Shown in pieces: positions 25,257-32,782 of a DNA stretch of 64,000 nucleotides. This DNA is from JALGVA01 sp964617715 (GTDB taxonomy: Bacteria; Armatimonadota; Zipacnadia; Zipacnadales; UBA5352), in contig CAZTZN010000003.1 of NCBI GenBank assembly GCA_964617715.1, forward strand, positions 13,307-77,306, in the 5' to 3' direction. Every line of letters starts with the position of its first letter. Position 1 is the stretch's first letter. The position numbers and the translations under genes are program-made. The notes below the pieces were generated by a model. The model was not told the DNA's origin and did not search any database. It was given only the letters and a program-made list of their open reading frames with translations.

Positions 25257-26555
25257 ATGTCACGCATCAGCATTGAAGGTGGCGCACCGCTGCACGGGAC
25301 CGTTCGCGTCAGCGGCTCCAAGAACGGATCGCTGCCACTACTGGCGGCGTCGCTGCTGGTGGATGGCGAGGTCATCCTCCACAACATCCCGCAGATCCGC
25401 GACATCCAGACGATGATCCGCATGCTGCGCGCGCTGGGCGCTCGGGCCGCGTTCCGCGATGACGGGGGGCTGGTCATCGACGGGTCGAGCATCAACTCCG
25501 TCAGCGCCCCCTACGACCTGGTACGCCGGATGCGCGGATCGTTCTACGTCGCCGGCCCACTGCTGGCGCGTTTCGGTGAGGCGCATGTGCCCCTGCCCGG
25601 CGGCTGCGTCATCGGCAGCCGGCCCGTGGACTTCCACATCAGGGGCTTCAAGGCCCTGGGCGCGGAGGTCGAAGAGAAGCACGGCGCCATGCACGCGACC
25701 GCGCGGCGCATGCGCGGCACCCGCATATACATGGATCCGCGTCTGCGCAGCGTCGGCGCCACGGTCAACCTGATGATGGCTGCCTGCATGGCGGAGGGCA
25801 CCACCGTCATCGAGAACGCCTCGCGCGAACCGGAGGTCGTGGACTGCCAGCAGTTCCTGACCGCCGCCGGCGCTCAGATCGAGGGCGTGGGCACCACCAC
25901 CCTGCGCATCACCGGCGTCGAGCGCCTGCATGGCGTGGAGTGGACGGCCATCAGCGACCGCATGGAGGCCGGCACCTTCCTCATCGCCGCTGCCCTCACC
26001 CGCGGCGAGGTCACGGTTGAGCCGGTGGATCCCGAGCACATGAGCATGGTCATCGACGTCCTCGAGCAGGCCGGCTGTGATATCGAGCTGGCCGCGCGCA
26101 GCGTCACACTGCGCATGGATGACCGGCCCGCCGCGGTGGACGTGATGACCGCGCCCTACCCGGGCTACCCGACCGACCTGCAGCCCAACACCGGCGTACT
26201 CATGTCCATCGCCCGCGGTGTCTCGGTGATCGAAGAGACCATCTTCGACGCCCGGTTCAACTATGTGGACGAGTTGATACGCATGGGCGCGGATGTGCGC
26301 GTGATGGACGGAGCTGCGATCTTCAAGGGCGTGCCCCAGTTGTTCGGCGCCCCCGTGGTGGCCACTGACATCCGCGCCGGCGCGGCGTTGATCCTCGCCG
26401 GGCTGGCCGCCGAAGGCGAAACGGAGGTCAGCGGCGGTGTGTTGGTCGATCGCGGCTACGAGGACATTACGGGCAAGCTCAGCTCGCTGGGGGCTCGCAT
26501 CGAGACGGCGCCCGAGACGGATCCGGAGAGATCCGACGACGAATGTTTAGTCTGA
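25257..26555 (+). CDS. murA: UDP-N-acetylglucosamine 1-carboxyvinyltransferase
   Basis: 432 residues from the ATG at 25257, which has GGAGGAA upstream. First committed step of peptidoglycan synthesis: adds enolpyruvate from PEP to UDP-GlcNAc. Lys22-Asn23 (GSKNGSLPLL) bind substrate, and the reactive Cys117 in 'LPGGCVIGSRPVD' is present, so the enzyme should be fosfomycin-sensitive unlike the Asp variants. The C-terminal 'MTAPYPGYPTDLQP' is also typical. It follows atpC and overlaps mreB by 13 bases, joining energy and cell-wall genes in one run. Confidence 0.95.
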   Translation: MSRISIEGGAPLHGTVRVSGSKNGSLPLLAASLLVDGEVILHNIPQIRDIQTMIRMLRALGARAAFRDDGGLVIDGSSINSVSAPYDLVRRMRGSFYVAGPLLARFGEAHVPLPGGCVIGSRPVDFHIRGFKALGAEVEEKHGAMHATARRMRGTRIYMDPRLRSVGATVNLMMAACMAEGTTVIENASREPEVVDCQQFLTAAGAQIEGVGTTTLRITGVERLHGVEWTAISDRMEAGTFLIAAALTRGEVTVEPVDPEHMSMVIDVLEQAGCDIELAARSVTLRMDDRPAAVDVMTAPYPGYPTDLQPNTGVLMSIARGVSVIEETIFDARFNYVDELIRMGADVRVMDGAAIFKGVPQLFGAPVVATDIRAGAALILAGLAAEGETEVSGGVLVDRGYEDITGKLSSLGARIETAPETDPERSDDECLV

Positions 26556-27568
26556 ACGAGAAGCTTGGAATCGACCTGGGCACTGCGACCATTGTGGTCT
26601 TCGTTCAGGGCCGGGGCATAGTCATTCGCGAGCCCTCGGTGGTCGCTACCGATGGCCCGGATGGCCGTGTGCTGTCGGTGGGCGAAGAGGCGCAGGCGAT
26701 GCTCGGTCGCACGCCCGGCAGCATCGTCGCCAAGCGCCCGCTGCGCGACGGCGTCATCGCGGACTACTCGGTCACCCGCGAGATGCTCAGCTACCTGATC
26801 CGCAAGGCCACCGGCTTCCGCGGGCGGATCTTCAAGCCCATGGCGGTAATCTGCATCCCCTCTGCGGCCACCAGCGTCGAGCGCCGTGCCGCGCTCGACG
26901 CCACCCAGGCCGCCGGCGCGGGCCGCGTCATCCCCATCGAGGAGCCGATGGCCGCGGCCATCGGCGCCGGACTGCCCATCGCAGCGCCTGGTGGCAACCT
27001 GGTCGTAGACATCGGCGGCGGCACCACGGACGTCGCCGTCATCTCGCTCGGCGGCATCGTCGTCAGCGACTCCCTGCGCCTGGGAGGCAACCATCTCGAC
27101 GAGGCCATCATCCGACACATCAAGCGCGTCTACAACCTCGATATCGGTGAGCGCACCTCAGAGAGCATCAAGATCCAGATCGGTTCCGCCTTCGAGCTGG
27201 ACGAGGAACGGGAGATGGAGGTCCGCGGGCGCGATGTGGTCACGGGCCTGCCCAAGACCGTGAGCGTCATCTCCATTGAAATCCGCTCGGCCATCTCCGA
27301 GGGCGTGTTTTCGATCGTCGAGGCGGTCAAGGCCATCCTTGAGCGCACGCCGCCTGAGCTGTCGTCGGACATTATCGAGCGCGGCATCTGCCTCACCGGC
27401 GGCGGCGCGCTGCTCCAGGGCCTCGACCGGCTGATCGAGCTCGAGACCGGGATCCCGACACGCGTAGCCGACGACCCCATCTCGTGTGTCGCGCTGGGCA
27501 CCGGCAAGGTACTTGACGAGGCCGACGTTCTCCACCGCCACGCCCGCTCAATGGCCGGCTACTGGTAA
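26543..27568 (+). CDS. mreB: Rod shape-determining protein MreB
   Basis: 341 residues, actin fold. Phosphate-1 'GIDLGTATIVVF', the connect-1 and phosphate-2 region 'VVDIGGGTTDVAVISLGG', and adenosine motif 'ICLTGGGALLQGLDRL'. It polymerises along the membrane to guide wall synthesis, which predicts a rod-shaped cell. The start lies inside the end of murA. mreC and mreD do not follow; the next 500 bases contain no MreC-like frame, so they are elsewhere. Confidence 0.95.
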   Translation: MFSLNEKLGIDLGTATIVVFVQGRGIVIREPSVVATDGPDGRVLSVGEEAQAMLGRTPGSIVAKRPLRDGVIADYSVTREMLSYLIRKATGFRGRIFKPMAVICIPSAATSVERRAALDATQAAGAGRVIPIEEPMAAAIGAGLPIAAPGGNLVVDIGGGTTDVAVISLGGIVVSDSLRLGGNHLDEAIIRHIKRVYNLDIGERTSESIKIQIGSAFELDEEREMEVRGRDVVTGLPKTVSVISIEIRSAISEGVFSIVEAVKAILERTPPELSSDIIERGICLTGGGALLQGLDRLIELETGIPTRVADDPISCVALGTGKVLDEADVLHRHARSMAGYW

Positions 27569-28086
27569 GATCAGGGGGGCGCAAGCCACCGGCAGCAACA
27601 CCCGCGGCCCTCACTCCCTGACGCGGCTACTCCACGCGCCACGTGCGCCCCTCGGTCGGATCGCCGTGGCAGGCATTCCCCGAGGCATCGGCGCCGACGA
27701 AGCGGCAGGCATGCGTCGCGTCCGGCAGCGAGGCCACCTTGCCCCGTGCTGCCCGGCAGGGCACGGCGACCGGAACCGGCAGACAGGCGACCGCACACCT
27801 CATCTGCGCCACCTCCACAGCTTCGTGGCCCTTCTCGCGGGTGGTCACTGCCATGGCATCCGCTGCAATCCCGGGCGTCAACATATCTCCGGAGGCTGTT
27901 CCGGTCTGGCGACGCTCGGTGCTGCCCTGCCCGGCCTGAAGGTGAGTAGCCTGACCACCGCGAAGCTACGCACGCTTGGCAGGCGACCGTCTTGAGATGC
28001 CGCGCAGGCCCCCCGCTTGCGAGATCGTCGCACTCCGTCCCGTGCGCCGGCCGGCAACAATTGGCAGCTTCAAGGGAGGTACACAG
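27569..28086. other. 518-base gap between mreB and the FAD oxidoreductase
   Basis: It holds one plausible small minus-strand gene at 27627-27884 (listed separately). The remaining bases show no gene and no convincing promoter for the downstream plus-strand gene. Confidence 0.5.
27627..27884 (-). CDS. Possible small cysteine-rich protein, unknown
   Basis: 85 residues, starting ATG and ending TAG. The codon third positions are about 80% G or C, like real genes here. Cysteines at 30, 34, 43, 60 and 72 and histidines at 58 and 73 (THACRFVGADASGNACHGD) suggest a small metal-binding or disulfide-rich fold. GGAG lies only two bases before the ATG, so translation may begin elsewhere; an in-frame TTG follows as the second codon. 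No family recognised. It may also be a fragment. Confidence 0.4.
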   Translation of the reverse strand: MLTPGIAADAMAVTTREKGHEAVEVAQMRCAVACLPVPVAVPCRAARGKVASLPDATHACRFVGADASGNACHGDPTEGRTWRVE

Positions 28087-29853
28087 ATGACCAGGCGCAG
28101 TCTCGAGGCCGAAATCGTCGTCGCGGGGGGAGGGCTGGCGGGCGTATGCGCCGCCATCTCGGCGGCCCGCTCGGGTGCGGACGTGATCCTCATTCATGAC
28201 CGCCCGATGCTCGGTGGCAATACCTCCTCTGAAGTGCGCGTACATGCCACCGGCGCCGACTGCTCCGGCAGGCGTCCGCACGCACGGGAAGGGGGAATCA
28301 TCGAGGAGATCCGCCTCGCCGATGCTGTGCGCAACCCCCAGCGCTCTAACTCCATGTGGGATTTGATCCTCGAGGAGTGGGTGCGGCGCGAGGACAGCAT
28401 CCGTCTGTTTCTCAACACGGCAGTCGTCGCCGCCGCCATGACCGAGGACAATGCCATCGGCACGGTGACCTGCGCGCGCCCGTGGACCGAGGAGGAGTTG
28501 CACGTCTGCGGCGACATCTTCATCGACTGCACCGGCGATGGACAACTCGGCTTCGAGGCAGGCGCCGACTTCCGCATCGGCCGCGAGGCCCCGGATGAGT
28601 TCGGCGAAGAGCACGCCGAGGGCCCCGACAACAAGACCATGGGCTGCTCGCTGATGTGGATAGCGGAGGACACCGGCGCGCCGGTGAAGTTCACTCCGCC
28701 CCGCTGGGCTCGGCGCTTCGAGTCCGACGAGGACCTGCCCTTCCGCGGCCACGGCGAGCTGCGCCACGGTCACTGGTGGATCGAGTGGGGGGGCGAGCTG
28801 GACATGATCAAAGACCAGGACGAGATCCGCCAGGAGCTGCTCGCCTGCCTGCTGGGCGTGTGGGATCACATCAAGAATCACGGCGATCACGGCGCCGAGA
28901 ACTGGGCGCTGCGCTGGTTCGGAGTGCTGCCCGCCAAGCGCGAGTCTCGCCGGCTGATGGGCCCCCATATCCTCACCGAAAACGACATCATGGAAAGTCG
29001 CGTGTTCGAGGACCGCATCGCCCACGGCGGGTGGAGTATCGACACCCATCCGCCCAGGGGCATCTACTCACCCGAGCGCCCCTCGTGGCACCTGTTGTCC
29101 GAGGACGTCTACTCGATCCCGCTGCGCAGTCTCTACTCGCGCATTGTGCCGAACCTGATGATGGCCGGGCGGTGCGCGAGCTGCACGCACATGGGCATGG
29201 GCTCAACGCGCGTGGCCGCCACCGGCGCCGCGATGGGCCAGGCGGTGGGGGCCGCGGCCGCCCGCTGCGTGGACCTGCTGTGCCTGCCTGGCGATCTGTC
29301 CCCCGCCGACATCGCCGCGCTGCAGCAGCAGCTCCTGCGCGAGGATCACTTCATCCCGGAACTCGCCAATGAGGACCCCGACGATCTCGCACGTCAGGCT
29401 CGGGTGACCGCCACCAGCTACGAGGAGGGGCGCGAGCCTGAGCAGATCCTGTCCGGGGTGACGCGTCACCGCCACGGTAACGAGCACCAGTGGGCGTCTG
29501 CTCCAGGGCACGACTTGCCACAGAGCATCGAGCTGCGCTGGGACCTTCCGCAGGAGGTGTCCGAGGTGCAGATCATCTTCGACACCGGCTTCGCGCGGCC
29601 GCTCACCCTCACTCACAGCGACGCCTTCAACAGTCGGATGGTCCGCGGTCCGCAGCCGGAGACCGTGCGCGACTACGTCGTCGAACTTGAGGTTGAGGGG
29701 AACTGGGTCGAGGTGAAGCGGAAGACCGGCAACTACCGGCGACGGCGCGTCCATCACTTCGAGCCGCTGACCACGACGGCCCTGCGCATCACCTGCAACG
29801 CCACCAACGGCGACCCACAGGCACGCATCTTCGAGGTGCGGGCGTACTCATAG
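28087..29853 (+). CDS. FAD-dependent oxidoreductase with discoidin-like C-terminal domain
   Basis: 588 residues from the ATG at 28087, which has AAGGGAGG upstream. The N-terminus is a dinucleotide-binding fold (EIVVAGGGLAGVCAAISAAR) followed by 'DRPMLGGNTSSEVRV', typical of the FAD_oxidored family (PF12831). 'DIFIDCTGDGQLGFEAGA' and 'NLMMAGRCASCTHMGMGSTRV' are further hallmarks. Residues about 450-588 form a beta sandwich (IELRWDLPQEVSEVQIIFDTG onward, ending ARIFEVRAY) like a discoidin/F5-8C carbohydrate-binding module. No signal peptide is present. The substrate is unknown; relatives are common in sugar-degrading Planctomycetes and Armatimonadota. Confidence 0.82.
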   Translation: MTRRSLEAEIVVAGGGLAGVCAAISAARSGADVILIHDRPMLGGNTSSEVRVHATGADCSGRRPHAREGGIIEEIRLADAVRNPQRSNSMWDLILEEWVRREDSIRLFLNTAVVAAAMTEDNAIGTVTCARPWTEEELHVCGDIFIDCTGDGQLGFEAGADFRIGREAPDEFGEEHAEGPDNKTMGCSLMWIAEDTGAPVKFTPPRWARRFESDEDLPFRGHGELRHGHWWIEWGGELDMIKDQDEIRQELLACLLGVWDHIKNHGDHGAENWALRWFGVLPAKRESRRLMGPHILTENDIMESRVFEDRIAHGGWSIDTHPPRGIYSPERPSWHLLSEDVYSIPLRSLYSRIVPNLMMAGRCASCTHMGMGSTRVAATGAAMGQAVGAAAARCVDLLCLPGDLSPADIAALQQQLLREDHFIPELANEDPDDLARQARVTATSYEEGREPEQILSGVTRHRHGNEHQWASAPGHDLPQSIELRWDLPQEVSEVQIIFDTGFARPLTLTHSDAFNSRMVRGPQPETVRDYVVELEVEGNWVEVKRKTGNYRRRRVHHFEPLTTTALRITCNATNGDPQARIFEVRAYS

Positions 29854-30007
29854 CTGTCGGCGACCGGCGAGCAGCTCGCAGCCACGGGACGCGCTGCGCA
29901 GGCCTCATTGTCCGCCGGTTGCTGAATGCCGCAGGTTGGGGTCTCGCTTCAATCTCCTGCACTTCGTGGCGGGCTGAGCTGGCTCGAGCGGCGCAGGGGT
30001 ATGATCC

Positions 30008-30036
30008 TTGACGGGCCTTTGTCCGCGTCCTACAAT
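30008..30036 (+). promoter_or_regulatory. Promoter upstream of pdxT
   Basis: TTGACG at 30008-30013, 17-base spacer, TACAAT at 30031-30036. Predicted transcription start near 30043, about 40 bases before the pdxT ATG. Confidence 0.72.
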
Positions 30037-30082
30037 GTCGTGCGTTGCGCAGAGCACCGCCGCACCAGAACGGAGACCCCCT

Positions 30083-30667
30083 ATGCCGAAGATCGTTGGC
30101 GTACTTGCCGTGCAGGGTGACTTCAAGGAGCACATCGAGACCCTCAACGAGATCGAGGGCGTCGAGGCGTGCGCGGTGAAGACCCGCGGGCAGATCGCCG
30201 CCTGCGATGCGTTGGTAATCCCGGGGGGCGAAAGCACCACCATCGGCAAGCTGATGGAGCGCTTCGAGCTGGACGCGTCGGTGCGCGAGATGCATGAGCA
30301 GGGCAAGCCAATCTGGGGCACCTGCGCGGGCATGATTATCCTCGCCAAGGACATCGTTGGGAGCGATCAGTGGCGACTGGGGCTGATGGACATCACGGTG
30401 CAGCGCAACGCCTTCGGCCGCCAGGTGGACAGCTTTGAGGTCGATCTGCCCGTCAAGGGCATCGAGGACGGCCCGGTGCGCGCGGTGTTCATCCGGGCGC
30501 CCTACGTGCGCGAGGCGCGCGCGGAGTGCGGAGTCGAGGTGCTGGCTGAGGTCGAGGGCAAGATCGTGCTGTGCCGACAGGGCAGGCTGCTGGCCAGCGC
30601 CTTCCACCCCGAACTCACCGACGACCGCCGCGTGCAGGAGATGTTCGTGGGAATGATCGAGCACTGA
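30083..30667 (+). CDS. pdxT: Pyridoxal 5'-phosphate synthase glutaminase subunit
   Basis: 194 residues, class-I glutaminase. It supplies ammonia to PdxS for PLP synthesis. Gly-rich 'PGGESTT' (48-53), nucleophile Cys81 in 'GTCAGM', and His175/Glu177 in 'FHPELTDD' form the catalytic set. GGAGA precedes the ATG. The synthase partner pdxS, usually adjacent, is not in this window. The downstream sugar nucleotidyltransferase starts 14 bases later, so it shares the transcript. Confidence 0.94.
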   Translation: MPKIVGVLAVQGDFKEHIETLNEIEGVEACAVKTRGQIAACDALVIPGGESTTIGKLMERFELDASVREMHEQGKPIWGTCAGMIILAKDIVGSDQWRLGLMDITVQRNAFGRQVDSFEVDLPVKGIEDGPVRAVFIRAPYVREARAECGVEVLAEVEGKIVLCRQGRLLASAFHPELTDDRRVQEMFVGMIEH

Positions 30668-30681
30668 ACGGAGGACCCGCG

Positions 30682-31437
30682 GTGAAGGGTGTTGTCCTGG
30701 TCGGAGGCCTGGGCACGCGCCTGCTGCCCATGACGCGCGTCACCAACAAGCACCTGCTGCCCGTCGGGCGCTTCCCGATGGTCTATTATCCGCTCTTCAA
30801 CCTTGTCGAGGCGGGCATCCGCGACATCATGATCGTCACCGGCGGCAACTCGCCCGGCGACTTCCTCGAGCTGCTGCACGACGGTTCCGAGTTCGGCCTC
30901 GACTACCTCGCCTTCACCTACCAGCGCGGCGCCGGTGGCATCGCCGACGCCCTGCGGCTGGCCCGCCCGTTCGTGGGCGATGACCGCGTGGTGGTGATGC
31001 TGGGCGACAATGTGCTCGGCGGGAGCATTCGCCCGTATGTGGCCGCCTTCGAGAAGCAACCGTCAGGCGCGAAGATCCTTCTGCGGGAGGCGCATGACCC
31101 GGAGCGCTTCGGCGTGGCGGAGATCGACGCGGCCGGGCGCGTGCTGTCCATCGAAGAGAAGCCGGAGGAACCCAGGTCGAACCTCGTGGTTGTGGGCGTC
31201 TACATGTATGACCGGCGGCTGTGGGAGATCCTGCCGACGCTGGTGCCTTCGGGACGCGCGCAGCTCGAGATCACCGACGTGAACAACGCCTACCGCGAGG
31301 CGGGCGAGCTGACCGCCGAGGTGCTTGAGTGCGAGTGGTCGGACGCGGGCACCCCCGAGAGCCTGTTCCGCGCAACGCAGATCGCGCGCGAGTCCGACTT
31401 CTGGCGCCAGGCGAACCTGCCCACCGGCCAGGCGTAG
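30682..31437 (+). CDS. Sugar nucleotidyltransferase, glucose-1-phosphate thymidylyltransferase-like
   Basis: 251 residues from the GTG at 30682 with GGAGG before it. The nucleotide-binding motif is 'VLVGGLGTRLLPMT' followed by 'NKHLLPVGRFPMVYYPL' and the sugar-phosphate site 'YQRGAGGIADAL' and 'VMLGDNVLG'. 'EITDVNNAY' and 'WSDAGTPESL' are typical of RmlA. It would make dTDP-glucose for cell-surface sugars such as rhamnose, but the specificity for dTTP versus UTP cannot be fixed from sequence, and no rmlBCD follows. It is about 40 residues shorter than typical RmlA (about 290), matching the short bacterial/archaeal group. Confidence 0.85.
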   Translation: MKGVVLVGGLGTRLLPMTRVTNKHLLPVGRFPMVYYPLFNLVEAGIRDIMIVTGGNSPGDFLELLHDGSEFGLDYLAFTYQRGAGGIADALRLARPFVGDDRVVVMLGDNVLGGSIRPYVAAFEKQPSGAKILLREAHDPERFGVAEIDAAGRVLSIEEKPEEPRSNLVVVGVYMYDRRLWEILPTLVPSGRAQLEITDVNNAYREAGELTAEVLECEWSDAGTPESLFRATQIARESDFWRQANLPTGQA

Positions 31438-31484
31438 CGCCGTCAGCCCCGCAGCAACAGCCGCCCATCCTGAGTCTGCTCATC

Positions 31485-32135
31485 TCAGCCGCCCTGCACG
31501 GTGCGGTCGGTCTCCGAGGCCTCGGCCTCCGCACATACCTGCGCTGCGGCGCGACGCCGGACGAGCGAGCGTACTGCGGCGTAGAGGAACGCGCCCCAGA
31601 ATACCAGCGCCACGATCACGACCAGCGCGATGCGCAGGCGGGGGTAGGCGTCCCAGAACCAGAACCCCGCCTGCGCCAGCCACAGCGCCACCGCGACGTG
31701 GGCTGCGGTGCCGATGGTCGTCCATAGGACGAAGGGGGCAAACCGGACGTCACCCAGGCCGGCGGCGATCGACGCCCAGGGGCGCACGTAGCCCACCAGT
31801 CGGGCCACCAGGATGGTCAGGATTCCGTGGCGCTGGAACCAGTCATCAAGCCACGCCATCGTGCGCTCGAGGCGACCGCCCTTGCGAGCGTAGCGCAGGA
31901 CCATGTTGTCGCCCCCGCGCCCCAGGGCGTAGGCCACGGTGCTCCCGACCACGTGGCCGAGCGTGCACAGCACCAGCGCGCCGGTCCAGGTCAGTTCGCC
32001 GACGCGAACCAGCTCGATAGCGACGATGTAGGCCAGCGTGGTCGGCCAGGGGACGCCGATGTTCTCCACCGCGAGAAACACCGCGACGCCGATCGCGCCA
32101 TGGTCGCGAATCCAGGCGAGCAAGGCCTCAGCCAT
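31485..32135 (-). CDS. DedA-family membrane protein
   Basis: 216 residues with the DedA (SNARE-associated/VTT) pattern: 'AVFLAVENIGVPWPTTLAY', 'CTLGHVVGSTVAYALGRGG', 'ILTILVARLVGYVRPWASIAAGLG' (in parts), then helices 'GTAAHVAVALWLAQAG' and 'IALVVIVALVFWGAFLY'. DedA proteins act in lipid flipping and membrane homeostasis. The positively charged tail ends in Glu/Ala. It overlaps the acetyltransferase gene by eight bases and converges on the nucleotidyltransferase. Confidence 0.87.
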   Translation of the reverse strand: MAEALLAWIRDHGAIGVAVFLAVENIGVPWPTTLAYIVAIELVRVGELTWTGALVLCTLGHVVGSTVAYALGRGGDNMVLRYARKGGRLERTMAWLDDWFQRHGILTILVARLVGYVRPWASIAAGLGDVRFAPFVLWTTIGTAAHVAVALWLAQAGFWFWDAYPRLRIALVVIVALVFWGAFLYAAVRSLVRRRAAAQVCAEAEASETDRTVQGG

Positions 32136-32769
32136 CGCGCGATCCCAGCTCCAGTACCATCACGTCCCATGCCCCGCGCGTGTCGTGCACCTGGCCGACT
32201 TCGCGGAAGCCGATCTTCTCGTAGATGTGGCGCGCGGCCGGATTGCCCGGCCGCACCTCCAGCCGCACGCACGTCGCGCCCTGGGCGCGCAGGTACTCAA
32301 GTGCCGCCGCCATCAGCCCTTTGCCCAGCCCCCGGCCCTGCCCGCGCGGGTGCACCGCGAGCGAGAGGATGCGCGCCGGGCAATCGGCGCCGGGGAGATC
32401 CGCGTGCCGCCAGAACATGAGCTTCTCGCGCGCCAGCCGCAGTGCCACCCGCAGGCCCAGGCCGTAGCGGCCCGTTATCCACCGCCAGGCGAGCGCGGGC
32501 AGATGGCGCAGGCCCGCACGGCGAATGCGCCCGGCGTCGGACGGGCAGATGACGTAGCCTGCCGGGCGGCCGGCGATCTCGGCGATGAGAAAGCCCTCCG
32601 GTTCGGCGTCGAGGCAGAGGGCCATTACATCGCCTACTGCCGCGGGGCGAATGCCCTCCAGCCCGAGGTCGCGCAGCGATTCTGGGAAGGCGGCCAGGTA
32701 GATCCCGGCCACATCGGCCATGTCCTGCGGCCTGGCCGGTCTGATCGCCGGCCCATCGTCCTCCGCCAT
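32128..32769 (-). CDS. GNAT-family N-acetyltransferase
   Basis: 213 residues. Acetyl-CoA motif A is 'ILSLAVHPRGQGRGLGKGLM' and motif B 'CVRLEVRPGNPAARHIYEKIGF'. The N-terminal part 'IRPARPQDMADVAGIYLAAF' is usual. ATG at 32769 has AGGTGG five bases before it; an upstream GTG at 32778 falls within that site. The substrate is unknown; RimI-like and small-molecule acetylases look alike. It is translationally close to DedA and starts 14 bases after the large exported protein. Confidence 0.85.
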   Translation of the reverse strand: MAEDDGPAIRPARPQDMADVAGIYLAAFPESLRDLGLEGIRPAAVGDVMALCLDAEPEGFLIAEIAGRPAGYVICPSDAGRIRRAGLRHLPALAWRWITGRYGLGLRVALRLAREKLMFWRHADLPGADCPARILSLAVHPRGQGRGLGKGLMAAALEYLRAQGATCVRLEVRPGNPAARHIYEKIGFREVGQVHDTRGAWDVMVLELGSRDG

Positions 32770-32782
32770 CGCCGCCACCTGC

